Assembly (NCBI RefSeq): GCF_900095135.1
Contig: NZ_LT605205.1
Location: 2,108,001-2,172,000 of the forward strand
Length of the DNA stretch: 64,000 bases
Direction: 5' to 3'
DNA from: Proteiniphilum saccharofermentans
GTDB taxonomy: Bacteria; Bacteroidota; Bacteroidia; Bacteroidales; Dysgonomonadaceae
The notes under the pieces were generated by a model that was not told where the DNA came from, did not search any database, and saw only the letters and a program-made list of their open reading frames with translations. This document shows positions 55,455 through 64,000 of the stretch, piece after piece. Each line of letters starts with the position of its first letter. Within the stretch, counting starts at the first letter, position 1. Position numbers and translations under genes: made by a program.

Positions 55455-55645
55455 GTTCTTGCGTTTCTGGCAGGTCTTCTGACTTACTCCCGTGTCTGAA
55501 CGCCTTCCCATCCCTGATCGGGACAGTGGCATTGGGTTATTTGTTCAGCACGTAGGCGGAGCTTACAGCAGCGGGTCTGTTCAGGACTTTCACCTGATTC
55601 CCTTTTCATTCCGATCGCGAGACCTCGTGATCGGAACACCAAAAA
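55455..55645 (-). ncRNA. Cobalamin riboswitch (AdoCbl class)
   Basis: On the minus strand the conserved order is present: GGGAATCAGGTGAAAGTCC (55585-55603), CAGACCCGCTGCTGTAAG, GCCACTG (about 55526-55532), GGGAAGGCG and the B12 box AGTCAGAAGACCTGCC (55469-55484). A 10-bp hairpin CCGATCACGAGGTCTCGCGATCGG lies at its 5' side (55611-55634). The downstream frame begins about 98 bases after the B12 box. No T-rich terminator follows, suggesting control at translation or mRNA level. Confidence 0.93.
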
Positions 55646-55652
55646 TCGGATG

Positions 55653-55660
55653 CAAAGATA
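55653..55660 (-). promoter_or_regulatory. Promoter -7 box of the cobalamin riboswitch operon
   Basis: TATCTTTG on the minus strand matches TAnnTTTG, just upstream of the riboswitch 5' hairpin. This puts the transcription start close to 55646. Confidence 0.6.
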
Positions 55661-55750
55661 GCTCTTTTTGTATAATAAGAATAATAAAAATGATGGGATA
55701 TAGTTTTTATCTATAAGGTTGATTTTTAATTGCAAATATTTGATAAATGA

Positions 55751-55810
55751 CTTAAGTTTCACATATAACTTTGAAGTGTATGCAACTTATGAAACTTGAA
55801 TAAATCATAG
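55751..55810. repeat. TGCAACTnATGAAACTTGAATAAAT intergenic repeat, copy in the cbiA-riboswitch gap
   Basis: TATGCAACTTATGAAACTTGAATAAAT (55779-55805) nearly repeats ATATGCAACTGATGAAACTTGAATAAAT at 43603-43630. A weaker copy, TGCATACATACGAAACTTGAGTTATAA, lies at 47686-47712. Here an inverted AAGTTTCA (55754-55761) pairs with TGAAACTT (55790-55797). All three copies lie between genes of the cobalamin cluster. Confidence 0.55.
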
Positions 55811-55817
55811 TTTTATT

Positions 55818-57119
55818 CTAATGGAAGAGCCTCATCAAATCATCCATTTCTGCCCAGTATATATGTGTATATCCGGCAATTGCATTCTTATAGCGTAATA
55901 GTTTCGTATCAACCGGAATACCTTTGGCATTGTATTGAGTGATGAAACTTTCTTCATTTCCGGAAACGGACGAGTAATGAAATTCATGTCCCTTCACACA
56001 GATACCATTCGATGTGAATTGCCGGTACCCCAGTGTGAGTTTCATTGCTTCCATACTGGCTTTTTGTTTAAAAATATTAACCATGGGATACTCTTTTCCG
56101 GTTTTATCGGCAATGCAGGATGAAAGGTACATCATCCCTCCGCACTCAGCCAGCAGTCGTCCTCCCTGCTCTACATAACGGCGGATGCTCTCCAGCATAG
56201 ATGTGTTCTCACTTAATTTGTCGGGATATAATTCCGGATATCCACCCGGAAGGTATATAAAATCGGCATCAGGTAGTTCCTGATCGTGCATCGGACTGAA
56301 AAAAGTGACCGTTCCTCTCTTTTTCAGATACTCGATATTTTCATGGTAGTAAAAAGCAAAAGCTTCGTCAGTGGCGACAGCGGATTTTAACACTTTGCGG
56401 TGTGATACCGCGTTTTCCTTTGAGAGAACAGGCGAAGTTAAGCTTTTCCGGGTCATCTCCAGTATCTCATCAATAGGGAGATGCTGCTCCATAAAATTGC
56501 CCGCTTTCTCTGCAAACTCATCCAAAAGCAGGTTGCTGTCGATACTCAATCCGAGATGACGCGACGGAATCTCCAGATCGTTGTTTTTCGGCAGACGTCC
56601 CAATGCGGGTATACCCACGTCGTTACAGGCATCCTGTAAGAACCGGTAATGACTGTCGGAATTGACCATATTAAAAATAACACCTGCAATGGATATGTTT
56701 TTGTGAAAGTTCTTGAAGCCGTACAGGATGGGTGCAACGGAGTAAGCCATCGATTTGGGAGTCAGCACCAATATAATAGGGATATCGAGCACCTCTGCAA
56801 TATGTGCACCGCTGCCCTGCCACTTGTCAAATCCGTCGAAAAGGCCCATAACCCCTTCGGTCAGGGCAATATCACAGCCGGACGTATAGGTCGAGTACAA
56901 TTGCTTTACATGTTCTTGTGAGGAAAGGAAAAGATCCAGGTTGATAGAGGGTTTACCCGCCGCCAGTTCGTGGAATTTCGTGTCGATATAGTCGGGACCA
57001 CACTTAAACGGTTGTACCTGTAACCCCCGGTTTTTGAATGCCCGCAACAACCCGATGGTCAGCGTGGTCTTTCCGCTTCCCGATGATGATGCGCCTATTA
57101 AGAACTGATATCTTGCCAT
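55818..57119 (-). CDS. cbiA: Cobyrinate a,c-diamide synthase (CbiA)
   Basis: This glutamine-dependent enzyme amidates the a and c carboxylates of the corrin ring using ATP. The 433-residue length is usual. The N-terminal dethiobiotin-synthetase-like domain has the P-loop FLIGASSSGSGKTTLTIGLL near residues 6-25, FKCGPDYIDTKFH near 39-51 and EGVMGLFDGF near 88. The C-terminal class I glutamine amidotransferase domain has LPGGYPELYPDKL near 292, the nucleophile in LLAECGGMMYL (Cys about 327), and GHEFHYS near 375. It ends about 160 bases before the riboswitch promoter, so it is in a separate transcript led by its own -7 box. Confidence 0.96.
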   Translation of the reverse strand: MARYQFLIGASSSGSGKTTLTIGLLRAFKNRGLQVQPFKCGPDYIDTKFHELAAGKPSINLDLFLSSQEHVKQLYSTYTSGCDIALTEGVMGLFDGFDKWQGSGAHIAEVLDIPIILVLTPKSMAYSVAPILYGFKNFHKNISIAGVIFNMVNSDSHYRFLQDACNDVGIPALGRLPKNNDLEIPSRHLGLSIDSNLLLDEFAEKAGNFMEQHLPIDEILEMTRKSLTSPVLSKENAVSHRKVLKSAVATDEAFAFYYHENIEYLKKRGTVTFFSPMHDQELPDADFIYLPGGYPELYPDKLSENTSMLESIRRYVEQGGRLLAECGGMMYLSSCIADKTGKEYPMVNIFKQKASMEAMKLTLGYRQFTSNGICVKGHEFHYSSVSGNEESFITQYNAKGIPVDTKLLRYKNAIAGYTHIYWAEMDDLMRLFH

Positions 57120-57124
57120 GGTTG

Positions 57125-57132
57125 CAAAGGTA
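57125..57132 (-). promoter_or_regulatory. cbiA promoter -7 box, predicting a leaderless or near-leaderless mRNA
   Basis: TACCTTTG on the minus strand matches TAnnTTTG. Its last base is only five bases from the ATG at 57119, so transcription should begin at or very near the start codon. Confidence 0.55.
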
Positions 57133-57411
57133 AGGTTTTTGAATAAAATTTTACCTGTTAAATCACTGTAAACCGACGAATATCCGGATACTATTCATTT
57201 CACAGTCATTCCGGATAATTTCCGGATAAAAAAATTGTATTTTTTATGTATTAAATATCAGATACTTATGATTGAATTATGCGCAAATAGTACAAATACA
57301 TTTTATTGTTAATGCACGATTTGTACAAATTTTCGCATGTATAATCCTACCATTTTAACCCCGCATCCAATTATGTTTGCCAGCGTCCTCAATCGCTAAA
57401 GACAATAAAAA
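57133..57411. promoter_or_regulatory. Divergent control region with TCCGGATA repeats and an ATTTGTAC inverted repeat
   Basis: TCCGGATA occurs three times (57183-57190, 57210-57217, 57221-57228); the first is inside the perfect palindrome TATCCGGATA (57181-57190). Further down, GTACAAAT (57287-57294) and ATTTGTAC (57319-57326) form an inverted repeat about 33 bases before the midpoint of the remaining leader. No plus-strand TAnnTTTG box was found for the Tc-like gene, so these are candidate operators and nothing more. Confidence 0.4.
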
Positions 57412-60400
57412 ATGAATGCGCAATCATCAAATAAATCCAGCTCTCAATTTCTCAAAACAGATGGAGGAAAAACCGAATCCAATGCGATAGAAGTACCATC
57501 CATTTCATTACCCAAAGGTGGTGGTGCCATAAAAGGAATTGATGAAAAATTTTCTGTGAATGCTGTAAATGGAACTGCTTCATTTTCCATTCCACTTCCA
57601 TTCTCTCCGGCGAGGGGTGATTCTCCTACTTTAGATTTATTTTATAACTCAGGGTCGGGCAATAGTATTTTTGGTTTGGGTTGGAACTTGAGTGTAGGCT
57701 CAATCAAGCGTAAAACAGATAAAGAATTGCCTCAGTATCTTGACTCCATAGATTCGGATACATTCTTGTTTTCAGAGGCAGAGGACCTGGTGCCGGAATT
57801 TAAAAAGAATCCTGATGGAACTTTTACTGTGGATGCTGATAACGAATACATCCTGAACGAAAGAAATTCGACAGATGGATTGTTCACTATCAGAAACTAC
57901 AGACCACGTATAGAAGGTCTGTTTGCCCGTATAGAACGGTGGACGGAAAAATCAAATGGCAGGATCAGATGGCGCGTAATCACCCGGGAAAACAGAACCA
58001 CTCTTTTCGGATGGACGGACAATTCCATTTTGTCTGACCCGGCTGATTCTTTAAAAATATATGAATGGCTACCTGAATTTGAGTTTGACGATAAAGGAAA
58101 TTGTACGCATTATCTCTATAAAAAAGAAGATGAAATTGGTTTTGATGAATCATTGTTACACAATCGTAACCGGCTGAAAGATGGTACCATTTCCTATACC
58201 AATCTGTATATAGATAAGGTATTGTATGGCAATAAAACACCTTACAGGCAATTTGGAGATGCCTTTCCTGATGAGACAGATTATTTATTTGAAACACTGT
58301 TTGATTACGGAACAACCGATTATACTGCGCAACCCATAGATCAATTCAATCCATGGGATTTCAGGCCGGATGCTTTTTCTGATTACAAAGCCGGATTTGA
58401 GATCCGTACAACCCGGCTTTGCAAAAGGGTCTTATTGTTTCATCATTTCAAAGGACCTGATGAATACGATGGACTCGTCCGGTCATTAAATTTTGAATAC
58501 GATACTTCCTCAGAACTGGATTTTACCTTTCTGAAATCGGTTACCTCATACGGATATATAAAAAAACCGGATGGTTCCTATTCCTATAAAAAACTCCCAC
58601 CTATGGAGTTTGAATACCGGAAGCATGAATGGAACAGTGAAATAAAAACCGTTTCACAGGAAGCGTTGGTACATGCCCCGGCAGGTATAGAGCAAGCCCC
58701 TTATCAATTTGTAGATTTATACAATGAGGGACTTTCCGGTATTCTTTCAGAACAGGCAAACGGTTGGTATTACAAGCATAATCTTGGTATCCAAAACAAC
58801 GATGATGGGGCAAAACTCATGTTCGAACAGGCGAAATTAGTTTCTCCCAAACCATCTTTCATGGGATTGGCCGGTCAGTTCCAATTAAACGATCTGGATG
58901 CGGATGGAGGTAGGCAGTTGGTCAGTTTTGAGGACGAACCGCGAGGCTATTTTGAACTGGACGATGACAATGAATGGCAAGGATTACGTTCGTTTAAAGG
59001 GTTACCCAATATTGATTTTGGTGATCCCAATACCCGGATGCTCGACCTGAATGGTGATGGTAAACCCGAAATAGTAATTTCAGAAGATGCTGTTTTTACA
59101 TGGTATGCATCTGAAGGCAGAGATGGCTTTACCACTGCACGGAAAACATCCAAACCTTTTGATGAAGAAGAAGATCCGCATATTGTTTTTGCTGACGCTA
59201 AACAAACCATTTACCTCGCCGATATGTCGGGTGATGGAATGACCGATATTCTGAGGATCCGGAATGGTGAAGTCTGCTACTGGCCCAATGTAGGATATGG
59301 AAAATTCGGAGCCAAAGTAACAATGGACCAGGCTCCTTTTTTTGATCATCCTGATGCCTTCAATCCTGACTATGTAAGACTGGCAGATATTGACGGATCC
59401 GGCACTTCGGATATTATTTACCTAGGAAAAAGCAAATTCACCTGTTGGAAGAATTTAAGTGGAAACCGGTTTGGTATTACTCCGTTTGAAATCAATCCTT
59501 TTCCGGAAATTCATCCGCAATCCACAATAACTGTGACCGATTTGTTAGGCAATGGAGTTGCATGCATTGTCTGGTCAAGTCCGTTATCAAAAGATGCGAA
59601 TACTCCGTTAAAATACATCGATCTGATGAACAGTAAGAAACCGCATATCATGATTTCTTATAAGAATAATTTAGGCAAAGAAGTATCATTGGAATATACA
59701 CCCTCCACAAAATTTTATATGGATGATAAGCTTGACGGAAAACCCTGGGTAACCAAACTGCATTTTCCGGTGCACTGTATTTCGAAAACCATTATCGAGG
59801 ATAAAATTTCGGGTTACCGCCTTGAAAGTTCTTACAAATACCATCATGGGTATTATGACCATGCCGAACGGGAATTCCGCGGATTCGGCATGGTAGAGCA
59901 AACGGATGCCGAAACCTTTGCACACTGGGTAAAACAAGATGCGACCAATATTACCGAACAAGCATTGCATCAGGAACCTGTCGTTGTTAAAAACTGGTAT
60001 CATACCGGAGCATTTTTGAGAAATGACAAAATCCTCTATCAATATGAAAAAGACTACTGGTACAATGCGTATAAAAAGGAATTCGGAATTGTAACCCATC
60101 CTGAGATTGGCTTGCCCGATGCGCATCTTACGGTGCCCGAAGGAATGGATGTGTCATTAATTGATCAACTGACTGCGGATGAGTGGCGGGAAGCCTTGCG
60201 TGCATGTAAAGGCATGGCCTTGCGTGTTGAAACCTTTGCTAAAGATGCCGTTAAATTTGGAAATACGATTGAAGCACGTAAAAAAGAGTTGATCCCATTT
60301 TCGGCTGCTACCCATAATTGTGTGATAGAGCTATTGCAGCCACGAGGCAAAAACAAACATGCCGTTTTTGTTGTAAAGGAAAGCGAAGCCATTACCTATA

Positions 60401-63400
60401 GCTATGAACGTAATCCCGAAGATCCGAGGATCGAGCATGACCTGAATATCCGATTAGACGAATACGGCAATATATTGGAAGCTGCATCGGTAGTGTATCC
60501 CCGGCTAAACCCCGATACTTCGCTTCCGTTCGAAACACAGCAGGAGCAAAGTAAAACGGTTATCCTATATAGCCATAACCAATTTACCAATGATGTTCCG
60601 GGTGAAAACACACATCGTTTGAGGATGTCATCCGAAGTCAAAACGTATGAATTGAAAGGCGTAGTAAAATCGGGAGTCTACTATAGCCCGGCAGACTTTG
60701 CAGATATTCTTTCGGATGTAAATTCAGACACTGCTTTTTATCATGAGTTCAACAAACCGTTAGCCCCGGGAAAAGCACAAAAAAGATTGATTGAACATGT
60801 CCGCACTATTTATTATCGAGATAACTTGACCGGAACTTTGCCGTTGCATCATCTGGAATCTTTGGCACTTCCTTATGAAAGCTATCAATTGGCCTACACT
60901 CCTGAGTTGATAACAGATATTTTTGGCACAAAGGTGGATGCGGGAATTCTTGCTGAAGGTAGATTTACACATAGTGAAGGAGATGATAATTGGTGGATCC
61001 GATCCGGTACAATTCAATTTAAAGCATCATCAGAAAGTCAGACGGATGCGCAGGATCGTTTCTATTGTCCGGTCTCTTATACAGATCCATACGGAGCTGT
61101 AACCAAAGTAAAGTACTATGGTTCCTATTTCCTTTTTATAGAAGAAACCGAAGATGTATTGGGTAATAAAGCCAGGGTTGATGCATTTAACTTCCGTACG
61201 CTTTCTTCCCGAAGGATGAAAGATATCAACGGCAATTTATCTGAGGCGGTTGTGGATGAATTGGGTTTGGTTAAGGCGGTGGCAGTGATGGGAAAAGGCA
61301 ATGAAGCAGATGACCTCTCAGGCTTCTCTGAAATTACAGAGGCTGCTGAATCAGCAGCCGTTCTTAATTTTTTTCAATCTCCCGACTCCACACAACTCAC
61401 CGGTTCAGGAAAGAATTTATTAAATCATGCTTCTTCGAGATTTGTATATGATTTTGAATCGTATGTTAATCACGGCAAACCTGCTGTAGTGGCAGCTATT
61501 ATACGGGAGCAACATTTTCGGCAGCTTCCTGATTCACCCGTTCAGATAGCTTTCGAATATTCCAACGGCATGGGCGAAGTGATCATGAAAAAAGTACAGG
61601 CGGCTCCCGGAAAAGCGAAGCAGGTTACTGTAAATCCTGACGATTCAATTTCAGTATCTGAAATAGATACCGCTTCCCTCAATCCCAAACAACTGCGTTG
61701 GATAGGTGATGGAAGAACCATCAAAAACAACAAGGACAATGCTGTCAAACAATATGAACCCTATTTTTCAGTAGACTGGGGATACGAAGACTATAAGGAA
61801 CTGGTAGAGACAGGTGTAACACCGGTAATGTACTACGATGCGCCAGGCAGGCTGATGAAGACCGAAATACCCGATGGTACTTTCTCCAAAGTGGAATTTG
61901 ATTCCTGGAAACAAATTATGTATGATGCCAACGATACAATGCTGGAATCATCCTGGTACAACAACCGTACAAACCGCCTCATCGATGCTGCACTCATAAT
62001 GGAAGGAAAAGATCCTGGCCGGGAAAAAATGGCTGCCGACAAAGCCGCCAAACATGCAAACACACCCGGTATACTGCATTTCGACACCCTGGGCAGGCCG
62101 GTCCTCTCTGTTGAGCACAATAAAAATACAGCTACAGACGCTGATGAATTTTACCTCACCCGGGTTTATCTGGACACGGAAGGTAACCTGCGCTCCGTTA
62201 CTGATGCCCGGGGAAATATTGTCATGCAATACAAGTATGATATGCTCGGCAACTTAGTATATCAAAACAGTATGGATGCCGGACAGAGGTGGCTACTCAC
62301 AAATATTCTGGGCAATCCGCTTCGGACCTGGGATGAAAGAAACCACGAGTTTCAATATTTTTATGATGTAGCGCAACGTCCCACATATAGCAAGGTAATA
62401 GGGGGTGATGGATCTACCCCGCTTGATAACACTTTCGACAGGATAGTATATGGAGAAAGTCTTTTGTCAACAAACCGAAGCAACGAAGCTGCCCTGCAAG
62501 CCAGAAATATTTTAGGTCAGGTTATTGAACACTATGATACCGGAGGATTGGTTGATACTCCTGACTTCAACTTTAAAGGGCAGCCTTTGGCTACGACGCG
62601 TAAATTATTCAGAAAATACAAAGAGATAGCCAACTGGATTGATGCTAATTTGGGGAATGAACTGGAACCCGAAGAATTCAAATTCATCACACAAACCGAT
62701 GCTTTGGGAAGAATTACCCGACAAACGGCTCCCGATGGCAGCATCATTACCCCTTCTTACAATGAAACCGGTTTGCTGAATGGAGAAAGTGTGCTGCATC
62801 CCACTTATGCAATCCCATCTGTCTATATCAAAGACATTGATTATAATGAAAAGGGGCAACGGAATAAAATCATCTATGGCAATAATGTAATCACAAAATT
62901 CTATTACGACAAAGAGACTTTCCGCCTCAAACGTCTGGAAAGCAAACGACACAATGGTGATCCTCTTCAGGATTGGTATTATACTTATGATCCTGTCGGG
63001 AACATTACGCATGTGGAGGATAAAAACATTCCGGTATTATTTTTTAATAATCAAAAAATAACCGGAGTTTCCACGTATACTTATGATGCTCTATACCGGT
63101 TAACTGAAGCCACCGGCAGGGAAAATAATGGCGCTTTGCATTTCGGCAATTGCGACAACTGGAACGACAATCCCTTTATGCACAGCATGAACCCGGGTGG
63201 CCCGATGGCAATACGGAACTATGTAGAGAGTTATCAATACGATGAAGTAGGGAATATCATGCAGATGAGGCACCTCGCCGGAGGTGGTAACTGGACAAGA
63301 AGATATGAATACGAATCTACCAATAACCGGCTCAAAAGCACTCATATAGGAGACAACGCCAATCCTGCCGATTATACGCAATATCGCCATCATGCAAAGC

Positions 63401-64000
63401 ATGGATATATGGAGGAACTGCCCCATCTTGAACAAATTGAATGGAATTTTAAAGAAGAAGTGGTACGCACTACCAGGCAACATTGCACAGATGATAATAT
63501 TCCTGTAATGACCTACTATCAATACGATGGCGGCGGCCAGCGTATCCGTAAGATTATTGAAAACCAGGCCGCACCGGGAAATATGCCTGCCAAAAAAGAG
63601 GAACGCATTTATATAGAGGGTTACGAACACTATAAAAAGTATACAGGTACACATGCGGGATTGGAAAGGGTCAGTCTGGGACTGATGGATGAGGATCACC
63701 GCTTTGTCATGATTGAAACCCGAAATGATGTGGATGATGGAACGGAAAAGCACTTGATTCGGTATCAGCTACACAATCTCTTAGGTTCTGCCGCCTTGGA
63801 GTTGGATGATAAAGCACAGGTTATCAGCTATGAAGAGTACCATCCTTATGGTACTACGGCATATCAGGCTAAAAATGCGACCATAAAATCTGCTGCCAAG
63901 CGCTACCGCTACACCGGTATGGAACGCGATGAAGAAACCGGTCTGGAGTACCATAGTGCAAGGTATTATCTGCCGTGGCTGGGAAGATGGTTAAGTAGTG
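57412..64000 (+). CDS. Tc-toxin B/C-like giant protein (SpvB - TcdB-middle - RHS), 3' end beyond window
   Basis: An open frame of 2,196 codons runs from the ATG at 57412 to the window edge without losing frame. Residues about 27-330 are an SpvB domain (PSISLPKGGGAIKGIDEKF, PTLDLFYNSGSGNSIFGLGW). FG-GAP/VCBS-like DxDxDG repeats occur near 493, 542, 604 and 657 (LDLNGDGKPEIVI, LADMSGDGMTDIL, LADIDGSGTSDII). A TcdB middle region includes HHGYYDHAEREFRGFGMVEQ near 810-830. RHS/YD repeats occupy about 1450-2130 (YDALYRLTEATGRE). An RHS core begins near 2139 (YEEYHPYGTTAYQ, RYRYTGMERDEETGLEYHSARYY). There is no signal peptide. The layout matches the TcB-TcC cocoon that encloses a cytotoxic C-terminal domain; the toxin tip, if any, is beyond the window. 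TcA-type genes are not seen. Confidence 0.9.
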   Translation, partial: MNAQSSNKSSSQFLKTDGGKTESNAIEVPSISLPKGGGAIKGIDEKFSVNAVNGTASFSIPLPFSPARGDSPTLDLFYNSGSGNSIFGLGWNLSVGSIKRKTDKELPQYLDSIDSDTFLFSEAEDLVPEFKKNPDGTFTVDADNEYILNERNSTDGLFTIRNYRPRIEGLFARIERWTEKSNGRIRWRVITRENRTTLFGWTDNSILSDPADSLKIYEWLPEFEFDDKGNCTHYLYKKEDEIGFDESLLHNRNRLKDGTISYTNLYIDKVLYGNKTPYRQFGDAFPDETDYLFETLFDYGTTDYTAQPIDQFNPWDFRPDAFSDYKAGFEIRTTRLCKRVLLFHHFKGPDEYDGLVRSLNFEYDTSSELDFTFLKSVTSYGYIKKPDGSYSYKKLPPMEFEYRKHEWNSEIKTVSQEALVHAPAGIEQAPYQFVDLYNEGLSGILSEQANGWYYKHNLGIQNNDDGAKLMFEQAKLVSPKPSFMGLAGQFQLNDLDADGGRQLVSFEDEPRGYFELDDDNEWQGLRSFKGLPNIDFGDPNTRMLDLNGDGKPEIVISEDAVFTWYASEGRDGFTTARKTSKPFDEEEDPHIVFADAKQTIYLADMSGDGMTDILRIRNGEVCYWPNVGYGKFGAKVTMDQAPFFDHPDAFNPDYVRLADIDGSGTSDIIYLGKSKFTCWKNLSGNRFGITPFEINPFPEIHPQSTITVTDLLGNGVACIVWSSPLSKDANTPLKYIDLMNSKKPHIMISYKNNLGKEVSLEYTPSTKFYMDDKLDGKPWVTKLHFPVHCISKTIIEDKISGYRLESSYKYHHGYYDHAEREFRGFGMVEQTDAETFAHWVKQDATNITEQALHQEPVVVKNWYHTGAFLRNDKILYQYEKDYWYNAYKKEFGIVTHPEIGLPDAHLTVPEGMDVSLIDQLTADEWREALRACKGMALRVETFAKDAVKFGNTIEARKKELIPFSAATHNCVIELLQPRGKNKHAVFVVKESEAITYSYERNPEDPRIEHDLNIRLDEYGNILEAASVVYPRLNPDTSLPFETQQEQSKTVILYSHNQFTNDVPGENTHRLRMSSEVKTYELKGVVKSGVYYSPADFADILSDVNSDTAFYHEFNKPLAPGKAQKRLIEHVRTIYYRDNLTGTLPLHHLESLALPYESYQLAYTPELITDIFGTKVDAGILAEGRFTHSEGDDNWWIRSGTIQFKASSESQTDAQDRFYCPVSYTDPYGAVTKVKYYGSYFLFIEETEDVLGNKARVDAFNFRTLSSRRMKDINGNLSEAVVDELGLVKAVAVMGKGNEADDLSGFSEITEAAESAAVLNFFQSPDSTQLTGSGKNLLNHASSRFVYDFESYVNHGKPAVVAAIIREQHFRQLPDSPVQIAFEYSNGMGEVIMKKVQAAPGKAKQVTVNPDDSISVSEIDTASLNPKQLRWIGDGRTIKNNKDNAVKQYEPYFSVDWGYEDYKELVETGVTPVMYYDAPGRLMKTEIPDGTFSKVEFDSWKQIMYDANDTMLESSWYNNRTNRLIDAALIMEGKDPGREKMAADKAAKHANTPGILHFDTLGRPVLSVEHNKNTATDADEFYLTRVYLDTEGNLRSVTDARGNIVMQYKYDMLGNLVYQNSMDAGQRWLLTNILGNPLRTWDERNHEFQYFYDVAQRPTYSKVIGGDGSTPLDNTFDRIVYGESLLSTNRSNEAALQARNILGQVIEHYDTGGLVDTPDFNFKGQPLATTRKLFRKYKEIANWIDANLGNELEPEEFKFITQTDALGRITRQTAPDGSIITPSYNETGLLNGESVLHPTYAIPSVYIKDIDYNEKGQRNKIIYGNNVITKFYYDKETFRLKRLESKRHNGDPLQDWYYTYDPVGNITHVEDKNIPVLFFNNQKITGVSTYTYDALYRLTEATGRENNGALHFGNCDNWNDNPFMHSMNPGGPMAIRNYVESYQYDEVGNIMQMRHLAGGGNWTRRYEYESTNNRLKSTHIGDNANPADYTQYRHHAKHGYMEELPHLEQIEWNFKEEVVRTTRQHCTDDNIPVMTYYQYDGGGQRIRKIIENQAAPGNMPAKKEERIYIEGYEHYKKYTGTHAGLERVSLGLMDEDHRFVMIETRNDVDDGTEKHLIRYQLHNLLGSAALELDDKAQVISYEEYHPYGTTAYQAKNATIKSAAKRYRYTGMERDEETGLEYHSARYYLPWLGRWLSS

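Noticed and set aside
63100-63753. Long minus-strand frame (217 codons) opposite the Tc-like gene, and several similar ones between 57980 and 63012
   Set aside because: They lie antisense to a strongly supported protein with recognisable domains, and their translations show no family features or plausible starts.

Overview
The window looks like a chromosomal segment of a member of the Bacteroidetes, most likely order Bacteroidales (a Dysgonomonadaceae-type genome such as Proteiniphilum or Petrimonas is my guess from gene content; the genus is inference). Supporting signs are repeated TAnnTTTG -7 promoter boxes, near absence of strong Shine-Dalgarno sequences, Bacteroidetes-style lipoproteins, and a mid-range base composition with AT-rich patches in the polysaccharide locus.

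Layout. (1) 1-9.3 kb, minus strand: tRNA-Gln, tyrS, a TrkH potassium transporter with a HAMP membrane protein upstream, an OmpA/TPR lipoprotein, a porin, an ApbE flavin transferase and a membrane-anchored family 2 glycosyltransferase. (2) 9.6-41.1 kb: a large extracellular or capsular polysaccharide locus, almost entirely plus strand. It opens with a glycosyltransferase, two tandem asparagine-synthetase-like genes and a LuxR-type regulator. After two minus-strand surface proteins, a promoter with a structured leader precedes wza and wzc. Then follow two FdtA-like ketoisomerases with an FdtB-like aminotransferase, a Wzx flippase, a Wzy-like polymerase, several glycosyltransferases, a WecG/TagA enzyme, an initiating glycosylphosphotransferase, GDP-fucose synthesis (gmd, fcl), UDP-glucose dehydrogenase, and acyl/acetyltransferases. 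This is a Wzx/Wzy-dependent system with nearly all membrane and assembly parts present. (3) 41.1-57.1 kb, minus strand: uraA, then a cobalamin cluster. A cobalamin riboswitch precedes a 52-codon remnant of a TonB-dependent receptor, cbiK, fused cbiHC, cbiET and cbiGF, cbiL, a BtuFCD-type ABC transporter, fused cbiJD, and a creatininase-family gene. cbiA lies just upstream with its own promoter. Together they cover the oxygen-independent corrin ring route from sirohydrochlorin to cobyrinate a,c-diamide, plus uptake. (4) 57.4-64.0 kb, plus strand: one uninterrupted reading frame of more than 2,196 codons that runs off the window. It has the SpvB - TcdB-middle - RHS architecture of the B/C cocoon component of ABC-type Tc toxins.

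The points most worth a second look are the Tc-toxin-like giant protein, the receptor remnant left behind the cobalamin riboswitch, a recurring AAAATCACAG leader motif shared by several transcription-unit starts in the polysaccharide locus, a duplicated promoter plus asparagine-synthetase-like module, and paralogous FdtA enzymes that differ at a likely active-site histidine.
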